Source of the DNA: Alphaproteobacteria bacterium
GTDB lineage: Bacteria; Pseudomonadota; Alphaproteobacteria; RF32; CAG-239
Assembly (NCBI GenBank): GCA_017964705.1
Contig: JAGCRL010000041.1
Location: 1-5,249, forward strand
Length of the DNA stretch: 5,249 nt
Reading direction: 5' to 3'
In this document: positions 1 through 5,249 of the stretch, piece by piece
Layout of the letters: every line of letters starts with the position of its first letter
Numbering within the stretch: the stretch's first letter is position 1
Position numbers and translations under genes: made by a program
The notes under the pieces: model-generated
The model's input: the letters and a program-made list of their open reading frames with translations, nothing else
The model's database searches: none
Told to the model about the DNA's origin: nothing

Positions 1-9
1 ACCCTGAAT

Positions 10-1413
10 TTATTGACCAAAAACTGCTGAATTTTTATCTATTGTATATATAACATCATCCGCCTCACCATTATAATAACTATATATCACATTATATAAT
101 TTATCACTATATGGATTTGGTGTTTCATCACTAACTACCTGTCGCGATAATGAGTGCCCGAAAACAGAACGTAACGTATTATCAATTCGTTTTGCATATT
201 TTGATTTAAATGATGGTGAAGTAATAATATTAGCAACCATTATTCCATCTGGTGTTAAGTGATTTTTGATCATTAAAAAGAAATCAGCCGTAACAAAATT
301 AGTTGGAATATTTAGTACTGAAGAATAAACATCCACCAGAATAAAATCATATTTTTTAGTATCTTTGAGCATATAAAGATATGCATCTTGCACTATAAAT
401 TTCTTATTATCCGACAGTTTATTTTCAAGAAAATTTTGTTCTGATATTTCTGGCAACTGTTTTATAACATCTATAAATGTGTAATTATTACGTGTATCTT
501 TTAACCCGGCTGTAAATCCCCCTGCTCCCAAAATAAGAATATTATGGATTTTATCTTTAGGAAGATTATATAAAAACACATCATTAATATATTTTATATA
601 AGCAAACATCATATTTTCATTTTCAGAAATTTTAGAAGCGCCTGAACCATTTAAAACCATAGTTCTAGTTTGCGGTTTTCCATTATCAAAATCTGTATCA
701 ACAATTTCAATTCTTGCCAAAGCATTATCCAGCATCACATTTTTATTATTAAACAAAATACGTTCTTCATCTATAATTACAGCACTGATTGTTAAAAGCA
801 AAAACATAAGAACAGCCAAAACTTTATCTTTTTTCTTTGCCACAAGTATTAAAACCAAAGATGTCAACACTACCAAACATATAATAGCAGAAGAAACTCC
901 CAACAAAGGCATAAGCACAAGCGTAGTAATAAGTGAACCGGAAACACTGCCAACAGTATCCACTGCCATAAAGCGCCCCGTATAATTTGAATTAAAATGG
1001 TGAATAATTCGCCCAAAATAAGAAGTAATAAAACCAAGTCCTATTGAAGGTAATGCGGAAAAAGTCAATGCAATAATAATCACTTGATACAAAGAAGATT
1101 CTATTCCTTTCAAGAGATAGAAAAACGCCCATACAACATAATACGAACACGCCACGACATACCATCCGGCAAGACAAATAACAAGACAATTAATAATCTT
1201 CCGGCAAGAATATCTTTTAACTGAAATCGTCGAACCAATGTAATAACCCCAAGACAAAAATAACAATATCGTAGAAATAATTACTGATGTTACAATTGTA
1301 TTTGAACCGACAAAATTAATAAGCTGACGCAATAAAATTAATTCAAATGAAAGACTTGTATACCCTAAAATAAAGACAATTGCCAACAACGTATATTTTA
1401 GATTTTTACTCAT
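10..1413 (-). CDS. Membrane-anchored spermidine-synthase-like protein (SAM-fold, function unknown)
   Basis: A 467-residue protein in two parts. Residues 1-214 are very hydrophobic, with about six to seven membrane segments (near 7-27, 38-60, 73-100, 108-132, 155-172, 174-192, 197-214). They carry the FELILLRQL...GSN..TSVIIS pattern I associate with membrane spermidine-synthase-like proteins. Residues about 225-450 form a Rossmann methyltransferase-like domain: ILILGAGGFTAG (292-303) as the SAM-type loop, FIDV with D315, VQDAY with D343, and LVDVYSS with D361, followed by IPTNFVTADFF and LTPDGIMVANI. Canonical aminopropyltransferases have a second acidic residue in the D-x-x-D active-site motif. 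Here the segment reads DVYSS, so true spermidine synthesis is doubtful. The frame stays open for 110 more codons upstream, but those lie over murF in another frame. The ATG at 1413 is chosen because a good ribosome binding site precedes it and the protein then starts with a natural membrane segment. It is the last gene of the run and looks more A+T-rich than its neighbours. The family assignment is good; the reaction is unknown. Confidence 0.87.
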   Translation of the reverse strand: MSKNLKYTLLAIVFILGYTSLSFELILLRQLINFVGSNTIVTSVIISTILLFLSWGYYIGSTISVKRYSCRKIINCLVICLAGWYVVACSYYVVWAFFYLLKGIESSLYQVIIIALTFSALPSIGLGFITSYFGRIIHHFNSNYTGRFMAVDTVGSVSGSLITTLVLMPLLGVSSAIICLVVLTSLVLILVAKKKDKVLAVLMFLLLTISAVIIDEERILFNNKNVMLDNALARIEIVDTDFDNGKPQTRTMVLNGSGASKISENENMMFAYIKYINDVFLYNLPKDKIHNILILGAGGFTAGLKDTRNNYTFIDVIKQLPEISEQNFLENKLSDNKKFIVQDAYLYMLKDTKKYDFILVDVYSSVLNIPTNFVTADFFLMIKNHLTPDGIMVANIITSPSFKSKYAKRIDNTLRSVFGHSLSRQVVSDETPNPYSDKLYNVIYSYYNGEADDVIYTIDKNSAVFGQ

Positions 1414-1419
1414 AACTTT

Positions 1420-1425
1420 CTCCCT
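1420..1425 (-). promoter_or_regulatory. Ribosome binding site overlapping the murF stop codon
   Basis: AGGGAG lies 6 bases before the ATG at 1413 and overlaps the murF TAG stop (1424-1426). It fixes the start of the spermidine-synthase-like gene and implies that its translation is coupled to termination on murF. Confidence 0.8.
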
Positions 1426-2743
1426 AAACAGCATGCGATTTAAGCTCTGCTGCAGCCTTATACACCTGTGAAGAATAGTGTGAACCTTTAATAAGCACGG
1501 CATCACCGTTTTGCAAAACTTTATCCTGCAAAAAGGCCGATACCCCCTCAATATTTTCAAAATAGTGCTGTTCCACCGAAGACGGCAACTGTGCCAACAC
1601 ATCTTTCGTTTCTTCGCATACCCCGATAACCACATTAATATGGTTTTCTGCCAATGCTTTACCCACGCGCACATGCGCTTCTTTGGTATAATCGCCAAGC
1701 TCTGCCATCTTACCGATAACCGCAATTTTCCGTCCGGTAACATTCATCTTCCCTAAGCTTTCCACTGCCAGAACCGTTGCATCCGGACCGCCGGAATAAC
1801 TATTATCTATCAACGTAATTTTTCGTCCGCCTAAAGAAACATTATATCTTTTACCGCGCCCCTCAGGTGCCGTAAAATGATTAACAGCTTCCACCGCCGG
1901 CGCCAAATCTAAACCTAATGCGGAAATCACCGCCAAAACTGCCCATGCGTTATAATAAAAATGTTCGCCTTCTTCACTCAGATTAAGTTTAACTTCGGCA
2001 TGATGATTTTTCCCGAAACCATAAATTTTATTTGTTACTTTTTCTGCCGCTGCTTTCAAAATTTCTGCATGCAAAGCATCTTCATTATAAACAGCAATTC
2101 CGCCTTTTTTAAGCCCCGAAAAAATCTCTGCCTTTGCTTTTGCAATATTTTCCGTTGTTTTCAAAAACTCAATATGCATCGGATAAACATTGGTAACAAG
2201 TGCCACATCTGGCTCTGTTAGATGCACCAAATAATCTATCTCCTTTGGCGCAGACATTCCCATCTCTATAATCGCATATTTGGAGTTCATATCAATATCC
2301 AAAAGTGACCGCGGCACTCCGATAAAATTATTAAAATTACCGCTGGTAGCATACGTTGGAGCATATTGCGATAATGCTGCTTTTAATTCTTCTTTGGTGG
2401 TGGTTTTGCCCGAACTTCCGGTTAATGCAATAACCGTTCCTTTATATTGACGACGATTATATTGCCCCAACAATCCGAATGCTTTCAGACTATCTTCAAC
2501 CACAATCACACGTTTTTCATCTGCACCTTCAATATGCCGCTCTGCCACAACCAAAGGCACACCTTTGGCAAGCACTTCTAAAATAAAATCATGCCCGTCA
2601 AATTTTTCCCCTTTTAAGGCAATAAACAGTGTTTCTTTTGAAACTTGCCGGCTATCGGTTGAAACATTACTAATCTCGGTTTCTGCCACCGTTTGTGACA
2701 CTCCGAGTATCTCTAAAATTTTATATGATGAAAGTTTAATCAT
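1424..2743 (-). CDS. murF: UDP-N-acetylmuramoyl-tripeptide--D-alanyl-D-alanine ligase, divergent
   Basis: Cytoplasmic Mur ligase that adds D-Ala-D-Ala to the UDP-MurNAc-tripeptide using ATP. Visible domains: an N-terminal substrate domain with STDSRQV...LFIALKGEKFDGHDF (28-53); the ATP-binding central domain with P-loop GSSGKTTT (109-116), SGNFNNFIGVPRSLL (134-148), EMGMSAPKEI (160-169), TNVYPMHIEFL (184-194) and AKAKAEIF (201-208), where K204 is probably the carbamylated lysine; and a C-terminal domain with IDNSYSGGPDA (312-322), IGKMAELG (343-350) and LIKGS (417-421). It is 439 residues long, slightly short for the family. The stretch between FGKNHHAEV (243-251) and the NAWAVLAV helix (265-272) appears some 25 residues shorter than usual. 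C-terminal signatures also differ from the usual DSYNANP and GDMLELG. AAAGAG sits 7 bases before the ATG at 2743. The 76-base gap to def is the widest in the operon and holds a tandem TTATCAG pair (2755-2768) but no convincing promoter. MurF is the best call; a divergent paralogue is possible. Confidence 0.9.
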   Translation of the reverse strand: MIKLSSYKILEILGVSQTVAETEISNVSTDSRQVSKETLFIALKGEKFDGHDFILEVLAKGVPLVVAERHIEGADEKRVIVVEDSLKAFGLLGQYNRRQYKGTVIALTGSSGKTTTKEELKAALSQYAPTYATSGNFNNFIGVPRSLLDIDMNSKYAIIEMGMSAPKEIDYLVHLTEPDVALVTNVYPMHIEFLKTTENIAKAKAEIFSGLKKGGIAVYNEDALHAEILKAAAEKVTNKIYGFGKNHHAEVKLNLSEEGEHFYYNAWAVLAVISALGLDLAPAVEAVNHFTAPEGRGKRYNVSLGGRKITLIDNSYSGGPDATVLAVESLGKMNVTGRKIAVIGKMAELGDYTKEAHVRVGKALAENHINVVIGVCEETKDVLAQLPSSVEQHYFENIEGVSAFLQDKVLQNGDAVLIKGSHYSSQVYKAAAELKSHAV

Positions 2744-2819
2744 TATTATTCTCTTTATCAGTTATCAGATATCGAAAATAATAATCCGAAAAAGTTAATT
2801 TGCCGTAACCAAGCTAAAA

Positions 2820-3332
2820 TTAATCTACCTGTTTTTTAAGTTTTTTAATAATCATATTGCGCTTTAATCTGCTCAAATGATCAATATAAAGCACCCCATC
2901 CAGATGATCTGTTTCATGTTGCAAAATAACTGCCAGATAGTCTTCTGCTTCAAGCACTTGCTCTTGCCCGTTATAATCCAGATATTTAACCTTAATTTTT
3001 TTATGACGCTCAACCTCTGCACATTGACCCGGCAAAGACAAACACCCTTCATTAAAAAAGATTGTTTCGGCAGATTTTTCTATAATCACCGGATTAATAA
3101 AAAATCTCGGATTCGGTCCTGGTTCACCGTTTTCACCCACTTTATCATCAACCACAATCAACCGTTTTTTTATCCCGACTTGCGGTGCGGCAAGACCTAC
3201 TCCTTTATCGGCATACATTGTTTCCAACATATCGTCTAAAATACGACGTGTTTCGTTGGTAACCTTCTTTACCTCATCACAAACTTCCGCTAATATTTTA
3301 TCCGGATATGTATAAAGTTTTAAGACCGCCAT
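2820..3332 (-). CDS. def: Peptide deformylase
   Basis: Metalloenzyme that removes the formyl group from the N-terminal methionine of new proteins at the ribosome exit. All three family motifs are intact: GVGLAAPQ (44-51), EGCLSLPG (95-102) with metal ligand C97, and QHETDHLDG (138-146) with ligands H139 and H143 and catalytic E140. The 170-residue length and the LSRLKRNMIIKKLKK tail fit type I bacterial deformylases. The start at 3332 lies 6 bases after the nusB stop. A likely ribosome site (AGGGTG, 3342-3347) is embedded in the last two sense codons of nusB, suggesting coupled translation. The usual partner fmt (methionyl-tRNA formyltransferase) is not next to it; murF follows instead. Confidence 0.97.
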   Translation of the reverse strand: MAVLKLYTYPDKILAEVCDEVKKVTNETRRILDDMLETMYADKGVGLAAPQVGIKKRLIVVDDKVGENGEPGPNPRFFINPVIIEKSAETIFFNEGCLSLPGQCAEVERHKKIKVKYLDYNGQEQVLEAEDYLAVILQHETDHLDGVLYIDHLSRLKRNMIIKKLKKQVD

Positions 3333-3338
3333 TTCAAA

Positions 3339-3824
3339 TTACACCCTAACTTTTTTTGCAATTTGATCAAGCAATGCATTAATCATTTTCGGTTCATTTT
3401 TCATAAAAAATGCATAAGCCAAATCAACATATTCTTGAATAATAACTTTAGCATCAACATCTGTTGTATAGCCCAATTCATAAACAGCACAAAGCAATAA
3501 TGCCTGCATTGTTGCATTCATATGGTCATATGCTGAACCGTCTTTCAAATACGAACGAAGTGCATTTTCCAATTCTTGTTTTTTCTTATGCACACCGCGC
3601 ACCAACTGTTCAAAATAAGGCTGATCCATTTCTTCAAGTTCAATTGTTTGTTCGCCGTTTAATGCATCTTCTTCAATTGCATATCTACCGATAGCGCCGG
3701 ATTTAAAATCTTCCACCACTTCATCCACGCTAACATCAGTAAATGCCGCCATATATGTTGCTTGCACCGCTGCCAAACGAGCACCGGATTTTTTTCTAAT
3801 TTTTTCAGAAACGAATTTTGCCAT
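3339..3824 (-). CDS. nusB: Transcription antitermination factor NusB
   Basis: Small all-helical RNA-binding protein that, with NusE (S10), recognises boxA in nascent rRNA and helps assemble the antitermination complex. The 161-residue product has the basic N-terminal helix GARLAAVQATYM (14-25), FEQLVRGV (71-78), and the conserved C-terminal half ALLLCAVYELGY...DVDAKVIIQEYVDLAYAFF (108-140) ending in EPKMINALLDQIAKKVR. The EYVDLA-AFF-EP pattern resembles alphaproteobacterial NusB. AAGGG lies 11 bases before the ATG, a weak and distant ribosome site. The gene is 33 bases downstream of nrdR and 6 bases upstream of def. Confidence 0.96.
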   Translation of the reverse strand: MAKFVSEKIRKKSGARLAAVQATYMAAFTDVSVDEVVEDFKSGAIGRYAIEEDALNGEQTIELEEMDQPYFEQLVRGVHKKKQELENALRSYLKDGSAYDHMNATMQALLLCAVYELGYTTDVDAKVIIQEYVDLAYAFFMKNEPKMINALLDQIAKKVRV

Positions 3825-3857
3825 TGTTTAATATACCCTTAGTATCAAATAGAACAT

Positions 3858-4307
3858 TTAAGATTTAATTTTGCTTACAAACTCTTCAAAATCTTTAACT
3901 TCCTTAAAATCTTTATAAACCGAAGCAAAACGAATATACGCCACTTTATTAATACCGATAAGTTTATCCATAACCTTTTCACCGATATCTCTGGACTTAA
4001 CTTCTACCACACCGGAATTTTCAATCTCGCGGCGAATTTCATCTACCAGCTTATCAATTTCAAAACTGGAAACACCACATTTACTAACCGCCAATGTAAT
4101 GGAACGGAGCAATTTATCCCTATCAAACGGCACCCGTTCTCCATTTTTTTTGATAACCAATAAATCTTGGAGTTCAACACGTTCATAGGTTGTAAAACGC
4201 CCCCCGCAATCCGGACATTCTCGCCTTCTGCGAATGGCATTTTCATCCACCGTATCACGTGAATCTTTAACTTGTGTATTACTGTTTCCGCAAAAAGGGC
4301 ATCTCAT
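3858..4307 (-). CDS. nrdR: Transcriptional repressor NrdR
   Basis: Nucleotide-sensing repressor of ribonucleotide reductase genes. An N-terminal zinc ribbon has cysteine pairs C3/C6 (CPFC) and C31/C34 (CPDC), with the basic AIRRRREC stretch between them. An ATP-cone domain follows from about residue 49 (VIKKNGERVPFDRDKLLRSI) to VAYIRFASVYKDF (122-134). The 149-residue length and motifs match the family throughout. An excellent ribosome site, AGGAG at 4315-4319, lies 7 bases before the ATG at 4307. It is the first gene of the five-gene run, with its own promoter just upstream. I see no clear NrdR-box pair in this window, so its targets, including any autoregulation, are not shown here. Confidence 0.97.
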   Translation of the reverse strand: MRCPFCGNSNTQVKDSRDTVDENAIRRRRECPDCGGRFTTYERVELQDLLVIKKNGERVPFDRDKLLRSITLAVSKCGVSSFEIDKLVDEIRREIENSGVVEVKSRDIGEKVMDKLIGINKVAYIRFASVYKDFKEVKDFEEFVSKIKS

Positions 4308-4333
4308 AAATTTTCTCCTGTCATACGCGTCAA

Positions 4334-4362
4334 GATATAACGCAAAATATTCAAAAAATCAA
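4334..4362 (-). promoter_or_regulatory. Probable sigma-70-type promoter of the nrdR-nusB-def-murF operon
   Basis: On the minus strand TTGATT (-35, 4357-4362) and TATATC (-10, 4334-4339) are separated by 17 bases. The predicted RNA start is about 20 bases before the nrdR ATG, and the promoter sits directly downstream of the ssb terminator. Each box matches the consensus at four of six positions. Confidence 0.55.
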
Positions 4363-4390
4363 GGATAAATTTGCCCGCCCCACTTAAGCC

Positions 4391-4426
4391 AAAAAAATTC
4401 GAATGCCTGGCAGACATTCGAATTTC
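4391..4426 (-). terminator. Intrinsic terminator of ssb
   Basis: Arms 4395-4405 (AAATTCGAATG) and 4415-4425 (CATTCGAATTT) form a perfect 11-bp stem with a 9-base loop. On the minus strand it ends in a run of seven T (4391-4397). It begins 28 bases after the ssb stop. The other strand has no T run after the stem, so it should act one way only. Confidence 0.85.
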
Positions 4427-4453
4427 CTTAAAAGAACTATAAAACAATCAGCA

Positions 4454-4921
4454 TTAAAACGGCACGTCATCATCAACAACGGCATTCGCTGCATCACCTG
4501 CCCCGGTATCCCAACCGGCACCTGCGGTTTGGTCATAGATATCACCGGCACCGGCAGGAGCACTGTCGCCACGTCCGTCAAGCATCACCAACGTACTGTT
4601 AAAGTTTTGCAACACAACTTCTGTGGTATAACGTTTTTGCCCATTTTGGTCATCCCAAGAACGCGTTTGCAATTGGCCTTCCAAATAAACCTTAGAACCT
4701 TTATGCAAATAATTACTTGCCATTTCTGCCAAACCGGGACTAAAAATCACAATATTGTGCCATTCCGTTCTGTCTTTACGTTCACCGGTCGCTTTATCGC
4801 GCCAAGAATCAGAAGTTGCCAAAGAAAAAGACACAACCTTAGAACCGCTTTGAGTATTTCTTACTTCCGGATCACGTCCGAGGTTGCCCACTAAGATAAC
4901 TTTATTAATACTTCCTGCCAT
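4454..4921 (-). CDS. ssb: Single-stranded DNA-binding protein
   Basis: Homotetrameric protein that coats single-stranded DNA during replication, recombination and repair. Residues 1 to about 114 form the OB fold, beginning [20 protein letters not shown]. The DNA-stacking aromatics of the family are present (W40, W54, F60, W89), along with [19 protein letters not shown] short Gly/Ala/Asp-rich linker (116-148) leads to the acidic tip DDDVPF, the docking site for partner repair proteins; V replaces the more common I. The 155-residue length is ordinary, although the linker is short. The ribosome site is weak (AAGAAAG, 9 bases before the ATG). It is a single-gene unit with its own promoter and terminator. 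I see no alphaproteobacterial SOS box (GTTC-N7-GTTC) upstream. The best resemblance is to alphaproteobacterial SSB. Confidence 0.98.
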   Translation of the reverse strand: MAGSINKVILVGNLGRDPEVRNTQSGSKVVSFSLATSDSWRDKATGERKDRTEWHNIVIFSPGLAEMASNYLHKGSKVYLEGQLQTRSWDDQNGQKRYTTEVVLQNFNSTLVMLDGRGDSAPAGAGDIYDQTAGAGWDTGAGDAANAVVDDDVPF

Positions 4922-4922
4922 T

Positions 4923-4955
4923 ATTTTTCACTTTCTTATTAAAATTTTTCACTTT
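4923..4955 (-). repeat. Pair of 12-base direct repeats in the ssb leader
   Basis: On the minus strand AAAGTGAAAAAT occurs exactly twice, at 4944-4955 and 4923-4934, a period of 21 bases or about two helical turns. The first copy overlaps the predicted RNA start and the second ends one base before the ATG. The geometry resembles a tandem operator, but in such A+T-rich DNA chance duplication is possible. Confidence 0.5.
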
Positions 4956-4959
4956 AGAT

Positions 4960-4987
4960 AGTGTATCATTATTTTTTTAGGAAACAA
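4960..4987 (-). promoter_or_regulatory. Candidate ssb promoter, proximal
   Basis: Minus strand: TTGTTT (-35, 4982-4987), a 16-base spacer, then TACACT (-10, 4960-4965) preceded by TG one base away, an extended -10 form. The RNA would start near 4953, leaving a leader of about 30 bases. The -35 box is poor (three of six). Confidence 0.45.
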
Positions 4988-4989
4988 GC

Positions 4990-5019
4990 ATTTTAGCACA
5001 GATTAAACAATTTTTTTAA
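4990..5019 (-). promoter_or_regulatory. Candidate ssb promoter, distal alternative
   Basis: Minus strand: TTAAAA (-35, 5014-5019), an 18-base spacer, then TAAAAT (-10, 4990-4995, five of six) with a TG one base before it. It is a plausible alternative or second start to the proximal candidate; the sequence does not decide between them. Confidence 0.35.
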
Positions 5020-5065
5020 CATATGATAATGGCAGGTGCTATCCAAGCCCCCAACTTTAAAACAG

Positions 5066-5092
5066 AAAAAACTCTCTTAGTGAGAGTTTTTT
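5066..5092 (-). terminator. Intrinsic terminator, potentially bidirectional
   Basis: Six A plus CTCTC (5066-5076) pair with GAGAG plus six T (5082-5092) around a 5-base loop. A T tract follows the stem on either strand. It probably ends the gene entering from the right edge, shielding the ssb promoter. It could equally stop a plus-strand transcript, but no plus-strand gene is evident to its left. Confidence 0.75.
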
Positions 5093-5097
5093 GCCGA

Positions 5098-5202
5098 GGG
5101 CTTGGAGAGTGCAGGTGTTGGAAGTAAAATCGCGACTGAAGTGTACAAAGAGGGGTACATGAAGAAGAGATTTTACAATCATGACCTGTGCTATCCAAGC
5201 CC
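5098..5202 (+). other. Long imperfect hairpin of about 105 bases, possible structured RNA or palindromic element
   Basis: The halves pair in one continuous register from 5098-5202 inward to about 5140-5160. Helices are 5098-5106/5194-5202, 5108-5116/5184-5192, 5119-5121/5179-5181 and 5124-5131/5169-5176. A one-base shift then gives a tip of 5142-5146/5155-5159 with an 8-base loop. Three positions (5110/5190, 5111/5189, 5121/5179) are G-U wobbles in a plus-strand RNA but A-C mismatches in a minus-strand RNA, so the fold is better on the plus strand. No known RNA family is recognised and no clear plus-strand promoter is seen. Confidence 0.4.
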
Positions 5203-5206
5203 CCCA

Positions 5207-5249
5207 TTAATACACTTGCTTGAACGAACCATCCTTATACATCTCAATA
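5207..5249 (-). CDS. C-terminal end of an unidentified protein, cut by the window edge
   Basis: On the minus strand an open frame enters from the right edge, encodes IEMYKDGSFKQVY and stops at TAA (5207-5209). The short peptide has a natural soluble-protein composition. The stop lies directly before the repeat region, with an intrinsic terminator about 115 bases further on, as expected for the end of a gene. Only 13 residues are visible, so no function can be assigned, and a chance open frame is not excluded. Confidence 0.45.
   Translation of the reverse strand, partial: IEMYKDGSFKQVY

Larger units (their letters stand above)
5031..5204. repeat. Composite repeat region: three copies of a GGGCTTGGA motif in alternating orientation
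   Basis: Copy A (5036-5052) and copy C (5188-5204) are an exact 17-base direct repeat, GTGCTATCCAAGCCCCC, 152 bases apart, with further partial similarity on their left. Copy B (5098-5116) is an inverted, slightly diverged copy (GGGCTTGGAGAG, then TGCAGGT). A and B flank the intrinsic terminator; B and C bound a long hairpin. Reading frames cross this region on both strands but look like by-products of the repeats. It most resembles a dispersed intergenic palindromic element, perhaps one complete unit followed by a truncated second one. I cannot name the family. Confidence 0.65.

Noticed and set aside
1414..1743. A 110-codon upstream extension of the spermidine-synthase-like reading frame
   Set aside because: It lies entirely over the 3' end of murF in another frame, is unlike any start of that family, and the ATG at 1413 has a strong ribosome site.
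2744..2819. An internal promoter before murF
   Set aside because: TTAACT and GATATC are spaced 19 bases apart and match poorly. The tandem TTATCAG pair is too short to call an operator.
1961..3694. Several plus-strand frames of 76-120 codons opposite murF, def and nusB
   Set aside because: Each is antisense to a gene with intact family motifs and is rich in Phe, Cys, Ile and His, as expected from shadows of A+T-rich genes.
4403..4894. A 163-codon plus-strand frame opposite ssb
   Set aside because: It is antisense to a fully recognisable SSB, has no family resemblance and begins inside the terminator stem.
5036..5204. A possible CRISPR array
   Set aside because: There are only two direct copies and one inverted copy at irregular spacing, with no spacer structure and no cas genes.
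5016..5207. A 63-codon minus-strand frame across the repeat region
   Set aside because: It has no ribosome site, runs through the terminator and two repeat copies, and its composition (many Ser, Cys, His, Pro) looks like translated repeat.
5159..5249. A plus-strand frame starting MKKRFYNHD and open to the right edge, with AGAGG five bases before its ATG
   Set aside because: The start signal is good, but the frame crosses repeat copy C and opposes the more protein-like minus-strand C-terminus. It could be revived if it continues well beyond the window.

Overview
The window is a housekeeping stretch of an A+T-rich bacterial chromosome in which every confident gene lies on the minus strand. Several proteins have alphaproteobacterial sequence character. 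SSB begins [19 protein letters not shown] and carries EGQLQTRSW. NusB has an EYVDLAxAFF...EP C-terminal signature. NrdR reads DSRDT.. with AIRRRRECP. The low GC content suggests a host-associated or gut-type alphaproteobacterium with a small or rearranged genome, but the species cannot be named from this sequence.

Layout in the direction of transcription (right to left). At the right edge, 5207-5249 looks like the last 13 codons of an unknown gene. About 285 bases of non-coding DNA follow (4922-5206). They hold three copies of a GGGCTTGGA-type motif in alternating orientation, a 105-base imperfect hairpin, a strong intrinsic terminator (5066-5092), and the ssb promoter and leader. Next comes ssb (4454-4921), closed by its own perfect 11-bp hairpin terminator (4391-4426). 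A new promoter (4334-4362) then opens a compact five-gene run: nrdR, nusB, def, murF and a membrane-bound spermidine-synthase-like protein (10-1413). Gaps in this run are 33, 6, 76 and 10 bases, with no convincing terminator between the genes, so it is probably one operon.

Functionally the operon joins core growth functions: NrdR represses ribonucleotide reductase genes, NusB supports rRNA transcription antitermination, Def deformylates new proteins and MurF completes the peptidoglycan precursor. The last gene is translationally close-coupled to murF, and its substrate is unknown. The gene order is unusual. The riboflavin genes that commonly separate nrdR from nusB in Alphaproteobacteria are absent, def lacks fmt beside it, and murF lies outside a visible division/cell-wall cluster.

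I found no clear new defence, mobile or secretion system. The most unusual material is the repeat/hairpin region 5031-5204, the 12-base direct repeats in the ssb leader, and the atypical MurF and spermidine-synthase-like proteins.
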